Below, piece by piece: positions 17,176 through 26,463 of a stretch of DNA of 64,000 nt. The notes beneath the pieces are model-generated. The model was not told where the DNA came from. It was given only the letters and a program-made list of their open reading frames with translations, and did not search any database. The stretch is from Actinomycetes bacterium (GTDB taxonomy: Bacteria > Actinomycetota > Acidimicrobiia > Acidimicrobiales > Acidimicrobiaceae). Positions within the stretch are counted from its first letter, which is position 1, and each line of letters opens with the position of its first letter. The stretch spans positions 20,373 through 84,372 of the forward strand of contig JAKAZZ010000003.1 of NCBI GenBank assembly GCA_021826315.1. The letters run 5' to 3'. Position numbers and translations under genes: made by a program.

Positions 17176-18525
17176 TCACTGATCTAGATGTTGAACGAGT
17201 AATGGAAAAATTAGTGAAAATCCAGATCCTTGCTGGTAGGTTGATTCGACCTCGATATGGCCACCTATATTGAGGGATGCTCGCCGGGCAATTGCCAGAC
17301 CTAATCCACTACCTCCTCTTTCGCGATCTCTAGCCTCGTCGACGCGGTAAAGGCGCTCGAATATCTTTGTCAGTTCCTCATCTTTGATTCCGATCCCTTG
17401 GTCAATGACTGTAACTCGATACATGTCATCACTTTGCCTTCGCCCCGTTATTTTCACCGTTGATTTTTCATTCGAGTAGCGAATTGCATTTGTCATGAAA
17501 TTGTTAAGTACCATCTCGATGAGGCGTCGGTCTTGGTAGAGCTGCGCCTCATCTACATCGATCTCGATTTGTATAAGCTTTTCTCGCGCGGAGATGATGA
17601 ATCGTCCGTATAGAGATCTCGCCAACTCTGAGGAGCTGAAGTGCTCTTTGGAGACTGTGTCGAGGAATTCGAGGTGGTTCAGAGACCGGAGGTCGTCGAG
17701 GAGCAGTCTGATTCGCTTTGTCTCGGAGGAGATTAGCGACGAAGCCTCTTCAATCTCTTCTTCATCGTCGATTATTTGATCTGCGATCGCTATAGCTAGG
17801 CCACTTACCGCGCTGATTGGAGTCGCAATTTCGTGTGCAAGATCAGATAGGAAGCGTCTCTGCTCTTGGTCTCCCTCTTCGAGCGTCTTTGCCATCCTGT
17901 CAAAAGCTGATGCCAATCTTTCAAATTCAGGAGGTAAAGCGCTCTCAATTCTCGCACTAAGGTCACCGGCCTCGATGCGTGTTACGACTTTGGTGGTTGC
18001 CTCAACCGAGTTACCTATTTCACGTGCAATAATTGCGGTCGCCCAAAAGGCGCCTATGAGTACCCCGATGATAACGACTGCACTAATTGCTGTCAGTTCG
18101 GCGCTCACTGGCGTTGGATTAGCGTGAGGTGCGACTACTAGAACGCTATATTTGCCGTCGGGAGAAGTCTTGGTCGAAGTGACTTGGCCCGTTATCTTGC
18201 CTAGGTCCGAGGTGGCGTAGGTCCTTTTCCCGTTGGTATAGACAGCGACATAGAAACCCTTGGCCTCGTCGGTGGCGTTATCTATCGCTTGTTGTGATGC
18301 GTGGTTTTGTACCAGCTGAAGGACGGCGGTTGCAATTGCTTGTGAGGTCTGCTCGAGATCAGTTCTTTGACTTATGCGGGTCAATTGAGTCGCTAATGTG
18401 AACGAGACGACAATCCCTATTGCGCCCGTGAGAAAGAGTACTGAGAGGACCCTAGATCGGATCGACTTTACCCGCCGTCGAGGGGTTGGATTTTGGGTAT
18501 TTTCAGGCGTCAAGTCTGTAGCCAA
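17176..18525 (-). CDS. HAMP-type sensor histidine kinase
   Basis: 449 aa. TM1 at about 27-47, an extracytoplasmic sensor of ~95 residues, TM2 at about 143-165, a HAMP linker (EATTKVVTRIEAGDLSARI), a HisKA domain with phospho-His near 231 in AHEIATPISAV, and a HATPase domain with the N box (EMVLNNFMTNAIRYSNE), DQGIGIKDEEL and GGSGLGLAIARR. The H-box reads HEIATP rather than the common HELRTP. It overlaps the regulator gene by 23 nt, so the two are translated together. Signal unknown. Confidence 0.92.
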   Translation of the reverse strand: MATDLTPENTQNPTPRRRVKSIRSRVLSVLFLTGAIGIVVSFTLATQLTRISQRTDLEQTSQAIATAVLQLVQNHASQQAIDNATDEAKGFYVAVYTNGKRTYATSDLGKITGQVTSTKTSPDGKYSVLVVAPHANPTPVSAELTAISAVVIIGVLIGAFWATAIIAREIGNSVEATTKVVTRIEAGDLSARIESALPPEFERLASAFDRMAKTLEEGDQEQRRFLSDLAHEIATPISAVSGLAIAIADQIIDDEEEIEEASSLISSETKRIRLLLDDLRSLNHLEFLDTVSKEHFSSSELARSLYGRFIISAREKLIQIEIDVDEAQLYQDRRLIEMVLNNFMTNAIRYSNEKSTVKITGRRQSDDMYRVTVIDQGIGIKDEELTKIFERLYRVDEARDRERGGSGLGLAIARRASLNIGGHIEVESTYQQGSGFSLIFPLLVQHLDQ

Positions 18526-19186
18526 CTCCCCTCAGGGACGTGATGGTGGCTGAATCGCCTAGCTTCTTTCGCAATGAAGCTACGTGGACATCGATTGTCT
18601 TTTCAGTTATGTAGGTAGTGCCCCATGCAGCCAAGAGCAGCGCTTCCCTAGTAAAGACTTTGCCGGGTGAAGATGCGAGTTTCAAAATTAGGTCGAATTC
18701 GCGACGCGAGAGGTCTACGTCCTTTCCCTCTACAATGCATCGCCTTGAATTTGGGTCGATGATTAGGCCCCCGCCAACGTTGATAATTGTATCTGTTGAA
18801 GTCTCGGAGAGGGCACCGCTCGCTCTTCGAAGATGAGCCCTCACCCTTGCTATTACTTCGGGTGCGGAAAATGGTTTGGTTATGTAGTCGTCAGCACCTA
18901 TCTCGAGGCCAGCTACCCGAGAGCTCTCCTCGCCTTTAGCCGTAACCATAATGAGTGGTATGTCGCTCTTGCGTCGAATGTTTTTAACGAGTTCAAAGCC
19001 ATCCATGCCTGGCATCATGACATCGAGTAGTGCAATGTCTACCTGCTGTCGTTCGAAGATGCTTAATGCCGCTTGGGCATCGCCGGCCTCTAGAACGTTG
19101 AAACCCTCTTTTTTCAAATAGCTCACTAGGATGCGACGCAGTGCCACCTCATCGTCTACGACTAGGACGGTTTGTCGATCTTCCAT
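18503..19186 (-). CDS. OmpR/PhoB-family response regulator
   Basis: 227 aa. Receiver domain with DDE at 11-13, phospho-acceptor Asp55 in ALLDVMMPGMDG, Thr in MVTAKGE and Lys in DYITKPFSAPEV; C-terminal winged helix (DLSRREFDLILKLASSPGKVF ... TIDVHVASLRKKLGDSATITSLRGVGYRL). Activates or represses genes after phosphorylation by the overlapping kinase. Preceded by a ~130-nt region that holds the pepN terminator and its own promoter. Confidence 0.95.
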   Translation of the reverse strand: MEDRQTVLVVDDEVALRRILVSYLKKEGFNVLEAGDAQAALSIFERQQVDIALLDVMMPGMDGFELVKNIRRKSDIPLIMVTAKGEESSRVAGLEIGADDYITKPFSAPEVIARVRAHLRRASGALSETSTDTIINVGGGLIIDPNSRRCIVEGKDVDLSRREFDLILKLASSPGKVFTREALLLAAWGTTYITEKTIDVHVASLRKKLGDSATITSLRGVGYRLDA

Positions 19187-19247
19187 ATCTTCCTCCCTAT
19201 TGGGTGGGTCTGGTCACATCCCACTTCAGCTATCACTCTGAAAAGTT

Positions 19248-19288
19248 AATGGCCGCTACGTGCAGTGTTACCTGTCGTTGCGGCCATT
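19248..19288 (-). terminator. Terminator after pepN
   Basis: AATGGCCGC (19248-19256) and GCGGCCATT (19280-19288) are perfect 9-bp arms, extended inside by ACG/CGT. On the minus strand the hairpin is followed by AACTTTTC. It sits between pepN and the response regulator gene. Confidence 0.65.
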
Positions 19289-19318
19289 TTACTAAACGTT
19301 TACCGTGAAGTGCCTTGT

Positions 19319-21859
19319 CTAGCCGATCGTTGAACGGATTCGATTGCTCAAGTTCTGATTTACCTCGAACCGTTCTTTGATTTGCGTCAATCTCTTCCCC
19401 GTTTCGGGAAGGATAATGCTGCTCAAAAAGTTTCGCACTTCTGACGAGCGGGCGCTAATCGAAGGGCCATAGAGAGCGGATATTCCCTCGAGCATCCTTG
19501 GTACGGCTGAGGCTGGATAGATCTCGAGAAGCTGGGCGTAATTCGACCTAATGAAGTCGAAGGTCGCCTCCCCTGCCGACGCCGAACCGAGCATCGATGA
19601 AAGCACAAACGGTGCATCTTGGCTACGGATTTCGCTTATTGCTAGCGAAAGGGTGCGGTCAATTAGCGAAGGATCTTTGAATTCGCCGAGCCCACTTAGG
19701 TAACGCTGTTCTTCTACCGGGTCCTGAGCATTTCTGTACTTGTCCAGAATGAATGCGTAATCTGCTTCATCGCCGTTGTATGCGACGATAGCGATGATCG
19801 AAGCAGCAAGTTCGGGATCGAGAGACTTCTCTTGTGACATATCGAGACGGAATTCGGAGTTCGCAAAGGAGATTACCTCTTGATCCTGCCCGATTGTTCC
19901 AAGGATGTCCAAAGCTCGTCGCCTTGAGGAGCTTTGAGACGCCGAGTCGCCATCTGAACTTTTAAATCCGAGGGTCTCGAGCACGGGACCAAATAGGTCG
20001 TGAGCTAGCTCCATTACCTTTTCCGTAGCTGAACCTGAAACTGCCTTGGCATACGTTCCGAGCGCACGAGCGATGATCGCGTCGATAGACGACTCGATTA
20101 TCCCTGCACCTCGATATGCCTTGGCTAGATCGAAGAATTCTTCGATCTCCATTTCATGGCTAAGGACAAAAGCGAAGGAGTCCGAGATCAGATTGAACGC
20201 CTCGATCTCTTCAAGGGACCCAAGATTTCGCTTTAGCTCGTCAAGGATCTCGGGCGAGTACTTGACGTGAAAGTAGCCATCGCCATGCGAATTTACAACT
20301 AGAGCTCTTTCGTTCGAAATCAGCTCGAACGACTCATCTTCAAGAAGGACCTTCTGGTCGACACTTCCTGAAAGCGATCTAATACCGACCGGTATTTTCC
20401 AATTAGAGCCGATGGATGATTCAAGTTCCCCTTGCTCGATGAAGCTAAATGGCCTCTGCGAAATTCTGTATCCATCTGTGACCTTTTCCACGGAAATTAC
20501 GGGAAGGCCGCCTTGAAAGACCCAAGAATCCATGATTGACCGTATCGGGGCATCTTCGGCCTCCTCGATTGCGTCCCAAAGATCCGTGGTTTCAGCGTTA
20601 GCGTATGAATACTTGCGAAGATAATTGGTTACTCCCGCTCTGAATTTTTCAATACCTATGTATCGCTCGAGCATACGGAGAACACTGCCACCCTTTTCGT
20701 AGGTGAGAAGGTCAAACATTCCTTGGCAATCACTTGGATGGCGAACTGGGAACTCTATCGGCCGTGTTGCATGAAGTGCATCGACATCTTGTGCTCGACC
20801 CTTCGAGATACCGAATGATACCCAACGCTTCCACTTTGGCTCGAAGGCATCACAGCACAATACCTCCATGTACGTTGCGAAGGCCTCATTCAACCAGATT
20901 CCGTTCCACCACTTCATCGTTGCTAGGTCCCCGAACCACATGTGGGCGATCTCGTGGGCGATTACGTCAACTGCACGTTCAAGTTCTGGTTGTGAGGCAG
21001 TCGTTTCGTCGATAACTACTAGAGGTTCTCGGAAGGTTATGGCACCTAGGTTTTCCATGGCTCCGGCAGCGAAGTCAGGAATGGCAATTAGGTCCATCTT
21101 GGTTCCGGGATATTCAATCCCAAAGAAGTCAGTGAAGAAGTTGAGCGAGTGTTCAGCGACCTTTAGCGCAAAGCTAGTCATATCGCCCCACCCGGGACGG
21201 TGTACAACGCGTATTGGCACGCCTCGAACTATTTTTGCCTCAGTCGCTTCGAGTTTTCCGACGACGAAAGCGACGAGATACGTCGACATCTTCATGGTCT
21301 CTTCGAAGACAACTAACTTCTTGCCATTGGCGAGATTTGTTGACGACACTTCAGAGCCATTTGAGATCGCGAGGTGGTCCGCCTCGACCTCGAGAGAGAC
21401 GTTAAAGGTTGCTTTGAATGCTGGCTCGTCGAAGCATGGGAAAGCTCTACGTGCATCCGTAGCTTCGAATTGAGTAGTGGCGATTGCGACCGTGTTGCCT
21501 TCCGCATCGCGATAGTGGCTCTTGTAGAACCCAGCCAGTTTGTCGTTTAGCACACCAGTAAATTCAATAATGATCTTTACCTCACCTGGCGTAAGCGGCG
21601 ATGAAGTGGTGATCTCTGCTATTTCGTTCGGTTCGTCGAGGATGTAGGTGGCCGCATTTAAGTTGTCCTTCTGGGACACTTCAACCTTTACGAACTCTAA
21701 TTCGGCGTAGTTGAGTCGAAAGGCGGATGTCGGAACTTCGAGTTGACAGTCGATCTCTACGCGCCCTTTGAACGAAGCCATCTCAATATCAGGGGCTAGG
21801 TAAAGGTTGTAATTCTGTGGTTTCAAATAGTCGTATAAGCGATATGGTTCTTGAGTCAC
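19319..21859 (-). CDS. pepN: M1-family zinc aminopeptidase
   Basis: 846 aa, normal for the ERAP/aminopeptidase-N branch. Removes N-terminal residues from peptides. The exopeptidase motif GAMEN is at 266-270, the zinc site HEIAH at 302-306 with the third ligand Glu near 325 (WLNEAFATYMEV), and the C-terminal half is the helical ERAP1-like domain. No signal peptide, so cytosolic. Start ATG 21859. Divergent from the PfkB kinase gene, sharing a ~165-nt promoter region. Confidence 0.93.
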   Translation of the reverse strand: MTQEPYRLYDYLKPQNYNLYLAPDIEMASFKGRVEIDCQLEVPTSAFRLNYAELEFVKVEVSQKDNLNAATYILDEPNEIAEITTSSPLTPGEVKIIIEFTGVLNDKLAGFYKSHYRDAEGNTVAIATTQFEATDARRAFPCFDEPAFKATFNVSLEVEADHLAISNGSEVSSTNLANGKKLVVFEETMKMSTYLVAFVVGKLEATEAKIVRGVPIRVVHRPGWGDMTSFALKVAEHSLNFFTDFFGIEYPGTKMDLIAIPDFAAGAMENLGAITFREPLVVIDETTASQPELERAVDVIAHEIAHMWFGDLATMKWWNGIWLNEAFATYMEVLCCDAFEPKWKRWVSFGISKGRAQDVDALHATRPIEFPVRHPSDCQGMFDLLTYEKGGSVLRMLERYIGIEKFRAGVTNYLRKYSYANAETTDLWDAIEEAEDAPIRSIMDSWVFQGGLPVISVEKVTDGYRISQRPFSFIEQGELESSIGSNWKIPVGIRSLSGSVDQKVLLEDESFELISNERALVVNSHGDGYFHVKYSPEILDELKRNLGSLEEIEAFNLISDSFAFVLSHEMEIEEFFDLAKAYRGAGIIESSIDAIIARALGTYAKAVSGSATEKVMELAHDLFGPVLETLGFKSSDGDSASQSSSRRRALDILGTIGQDQEVISFANSEFRLDMSQEKSLDPELAASIIAIVAYNGDEADYAFILDKYRNAQDPVEEQRYLSGLGEFKDPSLIDRTLSLAISEIRSQDAPFVLSSMLGSASAGEATFDFIRSNYAQLLEIYPASAVPRMLEGISALYGPSISARSSEVRNFLSSIILPETGKRLTQIKERFEVNQNLSNRIRSTIG

Positions 21860-22024
21860 CTACCCTACCGTAGTAGAAAATTCAGAATCGAGTGCACTAT
21901 CGAGACTCGTTCCTGAGGTGACGTTTCGTTCGTATTCACAATGCGAGTTGGGTTAAGTCCAACCGCCTAACTGTGACCCGATCGGTAAAATCGGACAGCA
22001 GATATACGTGATTTGGAGAAGAAT

Positions 22025-23008
22025 ATGAAGATTTTCGGCATTGGACATGCAATTATGGACCTTTTCGTCGAGTCCAATGGTGAAACTCTTCGGGATTTGA
22101 ACATCGATGCTGGTTCAATGACTTTGATCAGCGAAGAAGAGTCCAGGAATCTATTGAATTTTTTTTCGCCTAATAGGTTCTCGTCGGGAGGCTCCGTAGG
22201 AAACACTCTCGCGGCCCTAGGAACTTTTGGAGTTCGCCCCACCTTCATGGGGGTTGTGGCGATGGATAGCTTTGGATCTGCCTATGTCGAGGATCTTACG
22301 AAGACCGGCGTTGTCTTCCAAGATGTATCGAGTTCTGAGCTTGCAGATTCGACGGGCCATTGCATTGTTGTCGTGACCGAAGATGGGCAAAGGACGATGT
22401 TTACCAACCTTGGATCATCGTCGATGTTCGATTCAAACGTAGACCTTGATGACGTCATGGGCGAGGTAGATGGACAGGAGAAGGTCGTCTACCTCGAGGG
22501 CTATTTGCTAGATTCACCTAGCGGAGATCGCCTCATTAGTGCTGTTCTTAGTAACGGACGTCCTGACTTAAGAGTTGCCCTGACGCTTTCAGACTTCTTT
22601 CTTGTAGATCGCCACCGCCAACGCATCTGGGAGATTATTAGAAGTGGCCGCGTGTCGGTGCTATTTGCGAACGAAGCTGAGATAGTTGGTCTGTGCAATG
22701 TTGACTCAGCGGAAGTCGGAGCGATGCTAGTTGCAGAGTTGGTCGAAGAGGTCGTCGTTACCCTTGGCGAAAAGGGAGCAATTGTAGCGTCGGTGGACGG
22801 AGTAGTTCGAACCCCTACAAAGGCCAGCCGTGTCGTGGATACGACCGGTGCGGGTGACCTCTTTGCCGCGGGGTATCTCTATGGCAAGTTCCAGGGGCGA
22901 GACCTAGCAACGTGTTGCCGCTTCGGAAACCTTTGCGCTGGAGAGATAATAACCCACTTTGGAGCGCGCCTCGAGAGCGATATTAGGTCGCAATTGGCTC
23001 AAGATTAG
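22025..23008 (+). CDS. PfkB-family sugar/nucleoside kinase (adenosine-kinase-like)
   Basis: 327 aa from ATG 22025, with a strong GGAGAAG site 5 nt upstream; the track's TTG 22013 lies before that site. Ribokinase fold: GSVGNTLAALGTFG (PfkB signature 1) near residue 60 and DTTGAGDLFAAGYLYG (signature 2, catalytic Asp) near residue 275. The N-terminus IFGIGHAIMDLFV and the overall pattern resemble adenosine kinase-like members. Phosphorylates a sugar or nucleoside; exact substrate not readable. Confidence 0.85.
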   Translation: MKIFGIGHAIMDLFVESNGETLRDLNIDAGSMTLISEEESRNLLNFFSPNRFSSGGSVGNTLAALGTFGVRPTFMGVVAMDSFGSAYVEDLTKTGVVFQDVSSSELADSTGHCIVVVTEDGQRTMFTNLGSSSMFDSNVDLDDVMGEVDGQEKVVYLEGYLLDSPSGDRLISAVLSNGRPDLRVALTLSDFFLVDRHRQRIWEIIRSGRVSVLFANEAEIVGLCNVDSAEVGAMLVAELVEEVVVTLGEKGAIVASVDGVVRTPTKASRVVDTTGAGDLFAAGYLYGKFQGRDLATCCRFGNLCAGEIITHFGARLESDIRSQLAQD

Positions 23009-23017
23009 GCGATGAGC

Positions 23018-23449
23018 CTAGATCGCATCTCTGAAGTGCTCCTCGTACGCTTTGCTTAGTGAACGAAGCGCAGCCATAGCCTGATCCTTTGGAAAAAATA
23101 TGTGGGCGCCAGCAGCCATCGCTTCGTGGCGTATGGGTGCTGAGTTCGCAGTCGAAAATGCGACTAAGAGGATCCGCGGGCTATCCTTTGATATCTCACG
23201 GATGGCACTTATGCCGTCGATTACTGGCATTCGGAGATCAGTCATCGCGATATCTGGGTGCTCAGCGTTACAGATTGCGATCAGTTCAGCTCCGTTCCGA
23301 GCCGCTCCTACGACACTTAGGTCGGGGCAACCATCGATTGCATGCACTAAGGCTTCACGGTAGTCGTCTGAATCATCAGCTATAACTATGCGCATAACCG
23401 TCTTGGCCTCATTACCTCTAACTTGAATCCCATCAAGTATTATCGACAT
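23018..23449 (-). CDS. Stand-alone receiver-domain protein (CheY-like)
   Basis: 143 aa at most; an internal ATG at 23398 (MRIVIADDSDDYREAL) may be the real start, giving 126 aa. Complete receiver: acidic pair ADDSDD, phospho-Asp in AMTDLRMPVIDG, Ser/Thr in VAFSTAN and Lys in FFPKDQAM. It resembles NarL-type receivers but has no DNA-binding domain. It ends 10 nt from the PfkB stop (convergent). Lies in a signalling cluster with the CHASE3 kinase and NarL regulator and may relay or sink phosphate from that kinase (inference). Confidence 0.82.
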   Translation of the reverse strand: MSIILDGIQVRGNEAKTVMRIVIADDSDDYREALVHAIDGCPDLSVVGAARNGAELIAICNAEHPDIAMTDLRMPVIDGISAIREISKDSPRILLVAFSTANSAPIRHEAMAAGAHIFFPKDQAMAALRSLSKAYEEHFRDAI

Positions 23450-23726
23450 TACTTGCGGGTATGTGACAATTGTTGTGACTTTTTAGTAGTAAAAAAATAC
23501 TACCTATCGAATATCAGGACTCTCAGGTATTACGTCTTCGAAGAACTTCACTTCAGTCAGTACCAACGAAAAGCGTATATGGGATTTTGACCATTTTCAA
23601 TTCGGCAATTCGTCTACCAACTCAGGTGCGTGGGTGACAAAGGAGCTAAAGACTTATTCCGGCGAGGTCGAACTTCATAGGGAAGGTAAAGGTCGAGGCT
23701 AAAGTCGACCCTAGTGAAGCGTTGAT

Positions 23727-24437
23727 ATGGATGTGGCAGATTTGCAGCAGGCAAAGTGTTCTGAAATCAGGGGAGGAAGTTGCGACCAGCAAGTTGGCTA
23801 CCCAGAATTTCTGTGTCCACTAGGCCATGGTCGCAACATCGATAACGCAGAGGTGCTCGAAAGAGTAACGGTTCATTGGGACGGATCGTCTGGAGAAGTG
23901 GATGTCGAGGCGATACTAAGGTCAGTCCTATCACCATACGTTGGTGAACAGCTAGTTTCAAAGCTCTTGGAACAGATTGAGTTGACCGCCGAGGTAATTC
24001 GTGAGATCGCTCAGGCTCCCAATCTCCCCTTCAAGCGATTTGGTGATTGCCTTAAATTTCGACAGATTCCACAGAGAGCGCTTGAGCTAATGGTCCATGA
24101 TATGTTGGCACTCCTAGAAGTAGACCCCTCATCGTCTTGGCTATCTGGTTTTTCTAAGAACGAAGTTCCACCTGCTCTGTGGGAGACGATAACTTCGAAT
24201 GACGCAGGGTGCGTTACGGGACCCGTTCCCAAATCTGCCCACGACGCTAACGTTGAGAAGCTCGTAGAGCTCTCGGGTGACCCCGTTTTCCATCACACCC
24301 TGATCGGTGAGATCTGTAGGAGATCGCTACCAAAGAGTTATGCGGACAGTGCACTTGCTCGTTTTCAGGCGAGCGAAGGAGTTGACAAGTGGGATCTTCA
24401 AGAGTCGATAGACCTAATCGAGGCGACCTACCAATAG
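23727..24437 (+). CDS. Hypothetical protein in signalling cluster
   Basis: 236 aa from ATG 23727; no clear ribosome site, and the N-terminal ~25 residues are doubtful. I do not recognise a domain. The first part is Cys-containing (CPLGHGRNIDN), residues ~70-130 are helical and moderately hydrophobic (ILRSVLSPYVGEQLVSKLLEQIELTAEVI), and the C-terminus again appears helical (FHHTLIGEICRRSLPKSYAD). No signal peptide or membrane segment. Flanked by the orphan receiver (divergent, 277 nt away) and the CHASE3 kinase (convergent), so a role in that regulatory circuit is possible but unproven. Confidence 0.6.
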   Translation: MDVADLQQAKCSEIRGGSCDQQVGYPEFLCPLGHGRNIDNAEVLERVTVHWDGSSGEVDVEAILRSVLSPYVGEQLVSKLLEQIELTAEVIREIAQAPNLPFKRFGDCLKFRQIPQRALELMVHDMLALLEVDPSSSWLSGFSKNEVPPALWETITSNDAGCVTGPVPKSAHDANVEKLVELSGDPVFHHTLIGEICRRSLPKSYADSALARFQASEGVDKWDLQESIDLIEATYQ

Positions 24438-24467
24438 TTTCGTGCTACGCGGGAGTGAATTTGACTC

Positions 24468-26144
24468 TTAGTTAGAGAGAATCGGCCTCGAACCTCTGTT
24501 TGCGTCGCCTAGGAGGGGAATGGTCGCAGAAAAGAAGATGTAATGGCCATCACTCGCACTCATAGTCGTCAACATCCGAGTTATCTCTCGTGAACTGCTC
24601 TCCCATTTTGCCGCAGTAGAGGCACCCTCTTCTTGGAAGAGTGGCGACCATGGTGCGTCGCTCTTGAACATAGTTCGGTCTTTGATCTTTTCTCCTCGGA
24701 GATCAATGTTGCGAATTGTAAATTGACCTCCGATCGATTCGACAGAGTCAACCAACAGTGGAATCCCTAGGTGGCCTGCATTGCTGTGGCGGCGGATCGA
24801 CGACGACTTAAGGGAGTTTGCAATCTTGGATACCTCGTTGAAGTCCGCGTCATCAATCGGGTTGATCGATTCAACGAGCATCTCTATCTTTGATGCCTTG
24901 ACGTTCAGGTAGATCAGACCTCCATTTGCTCCCTTGAGCGCATTGGACGCTAGCTCCTGAACGCATCTAAACCCGAGCAACAACGTCGACTCTGAGTGCG
25001 AATCTCTACCCACTAATTCGTCGAGCTCAACGGCGGCGTGTATCTGCGTTTCCCCACCTAATTCGATCGATGCAATATGTTCGCGCACCGCTTGTTCAAA
25101 GTCCATACGAGCAAGTCCAGGTGGGTATAGAGTGGCGATCATATTCCTCATCCAATCGGTGGATTTGTCGATGAGAGCAACCACTGGATCGACGGGATCT
25201 AGGCGAGTTTCTCCTTGCGCAATTTGCAACCGTAATTTGGCGGCCGCTAGCAGTTGAAGTGGGTTGTCATGGATTGCCTCAGCTACTTCGCGCCGCTCTC
25301 GAAACTGAGAATTCAAAAGGGCCGTCTTGCGTTCAATGTCGGACTCTCGTAGGATTCCTTGGCGCATCGCCTCGATTGAAGCCGAGAGTGACTCCGTCTC
25401 GAGGGCACCCTTTACCGTTACGGGAGTGTTGAGACTTCCTCCAGCCACCAGGTTCGCACCGTCGCGAAGGCGCCTGATTGGCTCGACTATGAATCTGTAA
25501 AAGAGAATTCCTAAGGTTGCGATGACGACTAACGATGCGATCGCTGCGATAGCGACTGTGTTTTTCAGCTTTACCAACGCAGCGGTTGCGTCTCGCCGGA
25601 GGGCATCATCGGTGGTAAGGATCTGGTTGTTGAGATTCGTAATCTCCAGATTTAGGGTATTGAAGCTTGCTTGGTCAGCTTGGAGACTTGACTGAATTGC
25701 AGATGGAAGCGCCCCCTGCTCGAGCGATGGTACACTCTCGTGGAGTGAAGCCGATATCTCCCAATCTGAACCCGCTAACTGGACGTTCCGTAGGAGGGTT
25801 GCGAGCTTGGGATAGGTGCCAATCGAAGATGTAAGCACCTTATAGGCAGATTCAACCTGGCTAGTACCACTTACAAATGGTGCAAGGAAGCTAGTGTCGC
25901 CAGTTAGAACGTACCCTCTTAGGCCGGTCTCTTGGTTTAGGTACCCGATAAGAAGCTTCCCAATTGAGGTCTCCGCAGGGTGAAATATTCCGTTTGAGAC
26001 ATTTGATGTATTTACCTCATTGGCGATCGCTCCGTAGATAGCAATTGCGTCAACAATTGCGGTTAGCGAGAGAAATATCCCTGCGATTAGGAAGATCGCG
26101 GAAAATGACAACCTAGCCTTCGCGGATTTAATGCGCTTTTTCAT
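24468..26144 (-). CDS. CHASE3-HAMP sensor histidine kinase, NarL/HisKA_3 type
   Basis: 558 aa. TM1 around 14-38; an extracytoplasmic CHASE3-like domain (IGKLLIGYLNQETGLRGYVLTGDTSFL is the family signature); TM2 about 191-213; HAMP (EPIRRLRDGANLVAGGSLNTPV); then a HisKA_3-like helix with phospho-His in AEAIHDNPLQLLAAAKLRLQ and a divergent ATPase domain (VQELASNALKGA, GHLGIPLLVDSVESIGG). The HATPase G-boxes are degenerate. It is divergent from the NarL-type regulator gene, the likely cognate partner. Confidence 0.85.
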   Translation of the reverse strand: MKKRIKSAKARLSFSAIFLIAGIFLSLTAIVDAIAIYGAIANEVNTSNVSNGIFHPAETSIGKLLIGYLNQETGLRGYVLTGDTSFLAPFVSGTSQVESAYKVLTSSIGTYPKLATLLRNVQLAGSDWEISASLHESVPSLEQGALPSAIQSSLQADQASFNTLNLEITNLNNQILTTDDALRRDATAALVKLKNTVAIAAIASLVVIATLGILFYRFIVEPIRRLRDGANLVAGGSLNTPVTVKGALETESLSASIEAMRQGILRESDIERKTALLNSQFRERREVAEAIHDNPLQLLAAAKLRLQIAQGETRLDPVDPVVALIDKSTDWMRNMIATLYPPGLARMDFEQAVREHIASIELGGETQIHAAVELDELVGRDSHSESTLLLGFRCVQELASNALKGANGGLIYLNVKASKIEMLVESINPIDDADFNEVSKIANSLKSSSIRRHSNAGHLGIPLLVDSVESIGGQFTIRNIDLRGEKIKDRTMFKSDAPWSPLFQEEGASTAAKWESSSREITRMLTTMSASDGHYIFFSATIPLLGDANRGSRPILSN

Positions 26145-26407
26145 CTTGTCACCTCACTTCAAATAATAGGGGTTTGCGATATCGCAAGTCGTCTCGGTCG
26201 AGGTAACAACCAGTTAGGTCGAAGTCATCGAAGTTATATTCAAAATGACTATATTAACTTGAATTAGGGATAAATCCTAGCCATTGCTGATGTATAATTT
26301 TGAGTGTCTCGGATCTTTGCCGCAATTGGGGGAAGGCATAGGCTGGCTCGACAATTCAAACCTGTTGGGGGGTCATCGTTCATTTCCAAAAGTGGCACGT
26401 ATTCGTG

Positions 26408-26436
26408 TTGACAAATGTGCGCATTTGTAGTTGATT
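26408..26436 (+). promoter_or_regulatory. Candidate promoter/operator of NarL regulator
   Basis: TTGACA at 26408-26413 is a consensus -35. Its spacer holds an inverted repeat, ACAAATG-N4-CATTTGT (26411-26428), and a poor -10 (TTGATT) follows at 17 nt. The repeat is well placed for autoregulation or for binding by the regulator itself. The surrounding gene-free region 26145-26463 (319 nt) otherwise shows only AT-rich DNA and a GGGG-containing stretch near 26365. Confidence 0.4.
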
Positions 26437-26463
26437 ACTGTTATTGAGTCGGAGGCTCCGTTG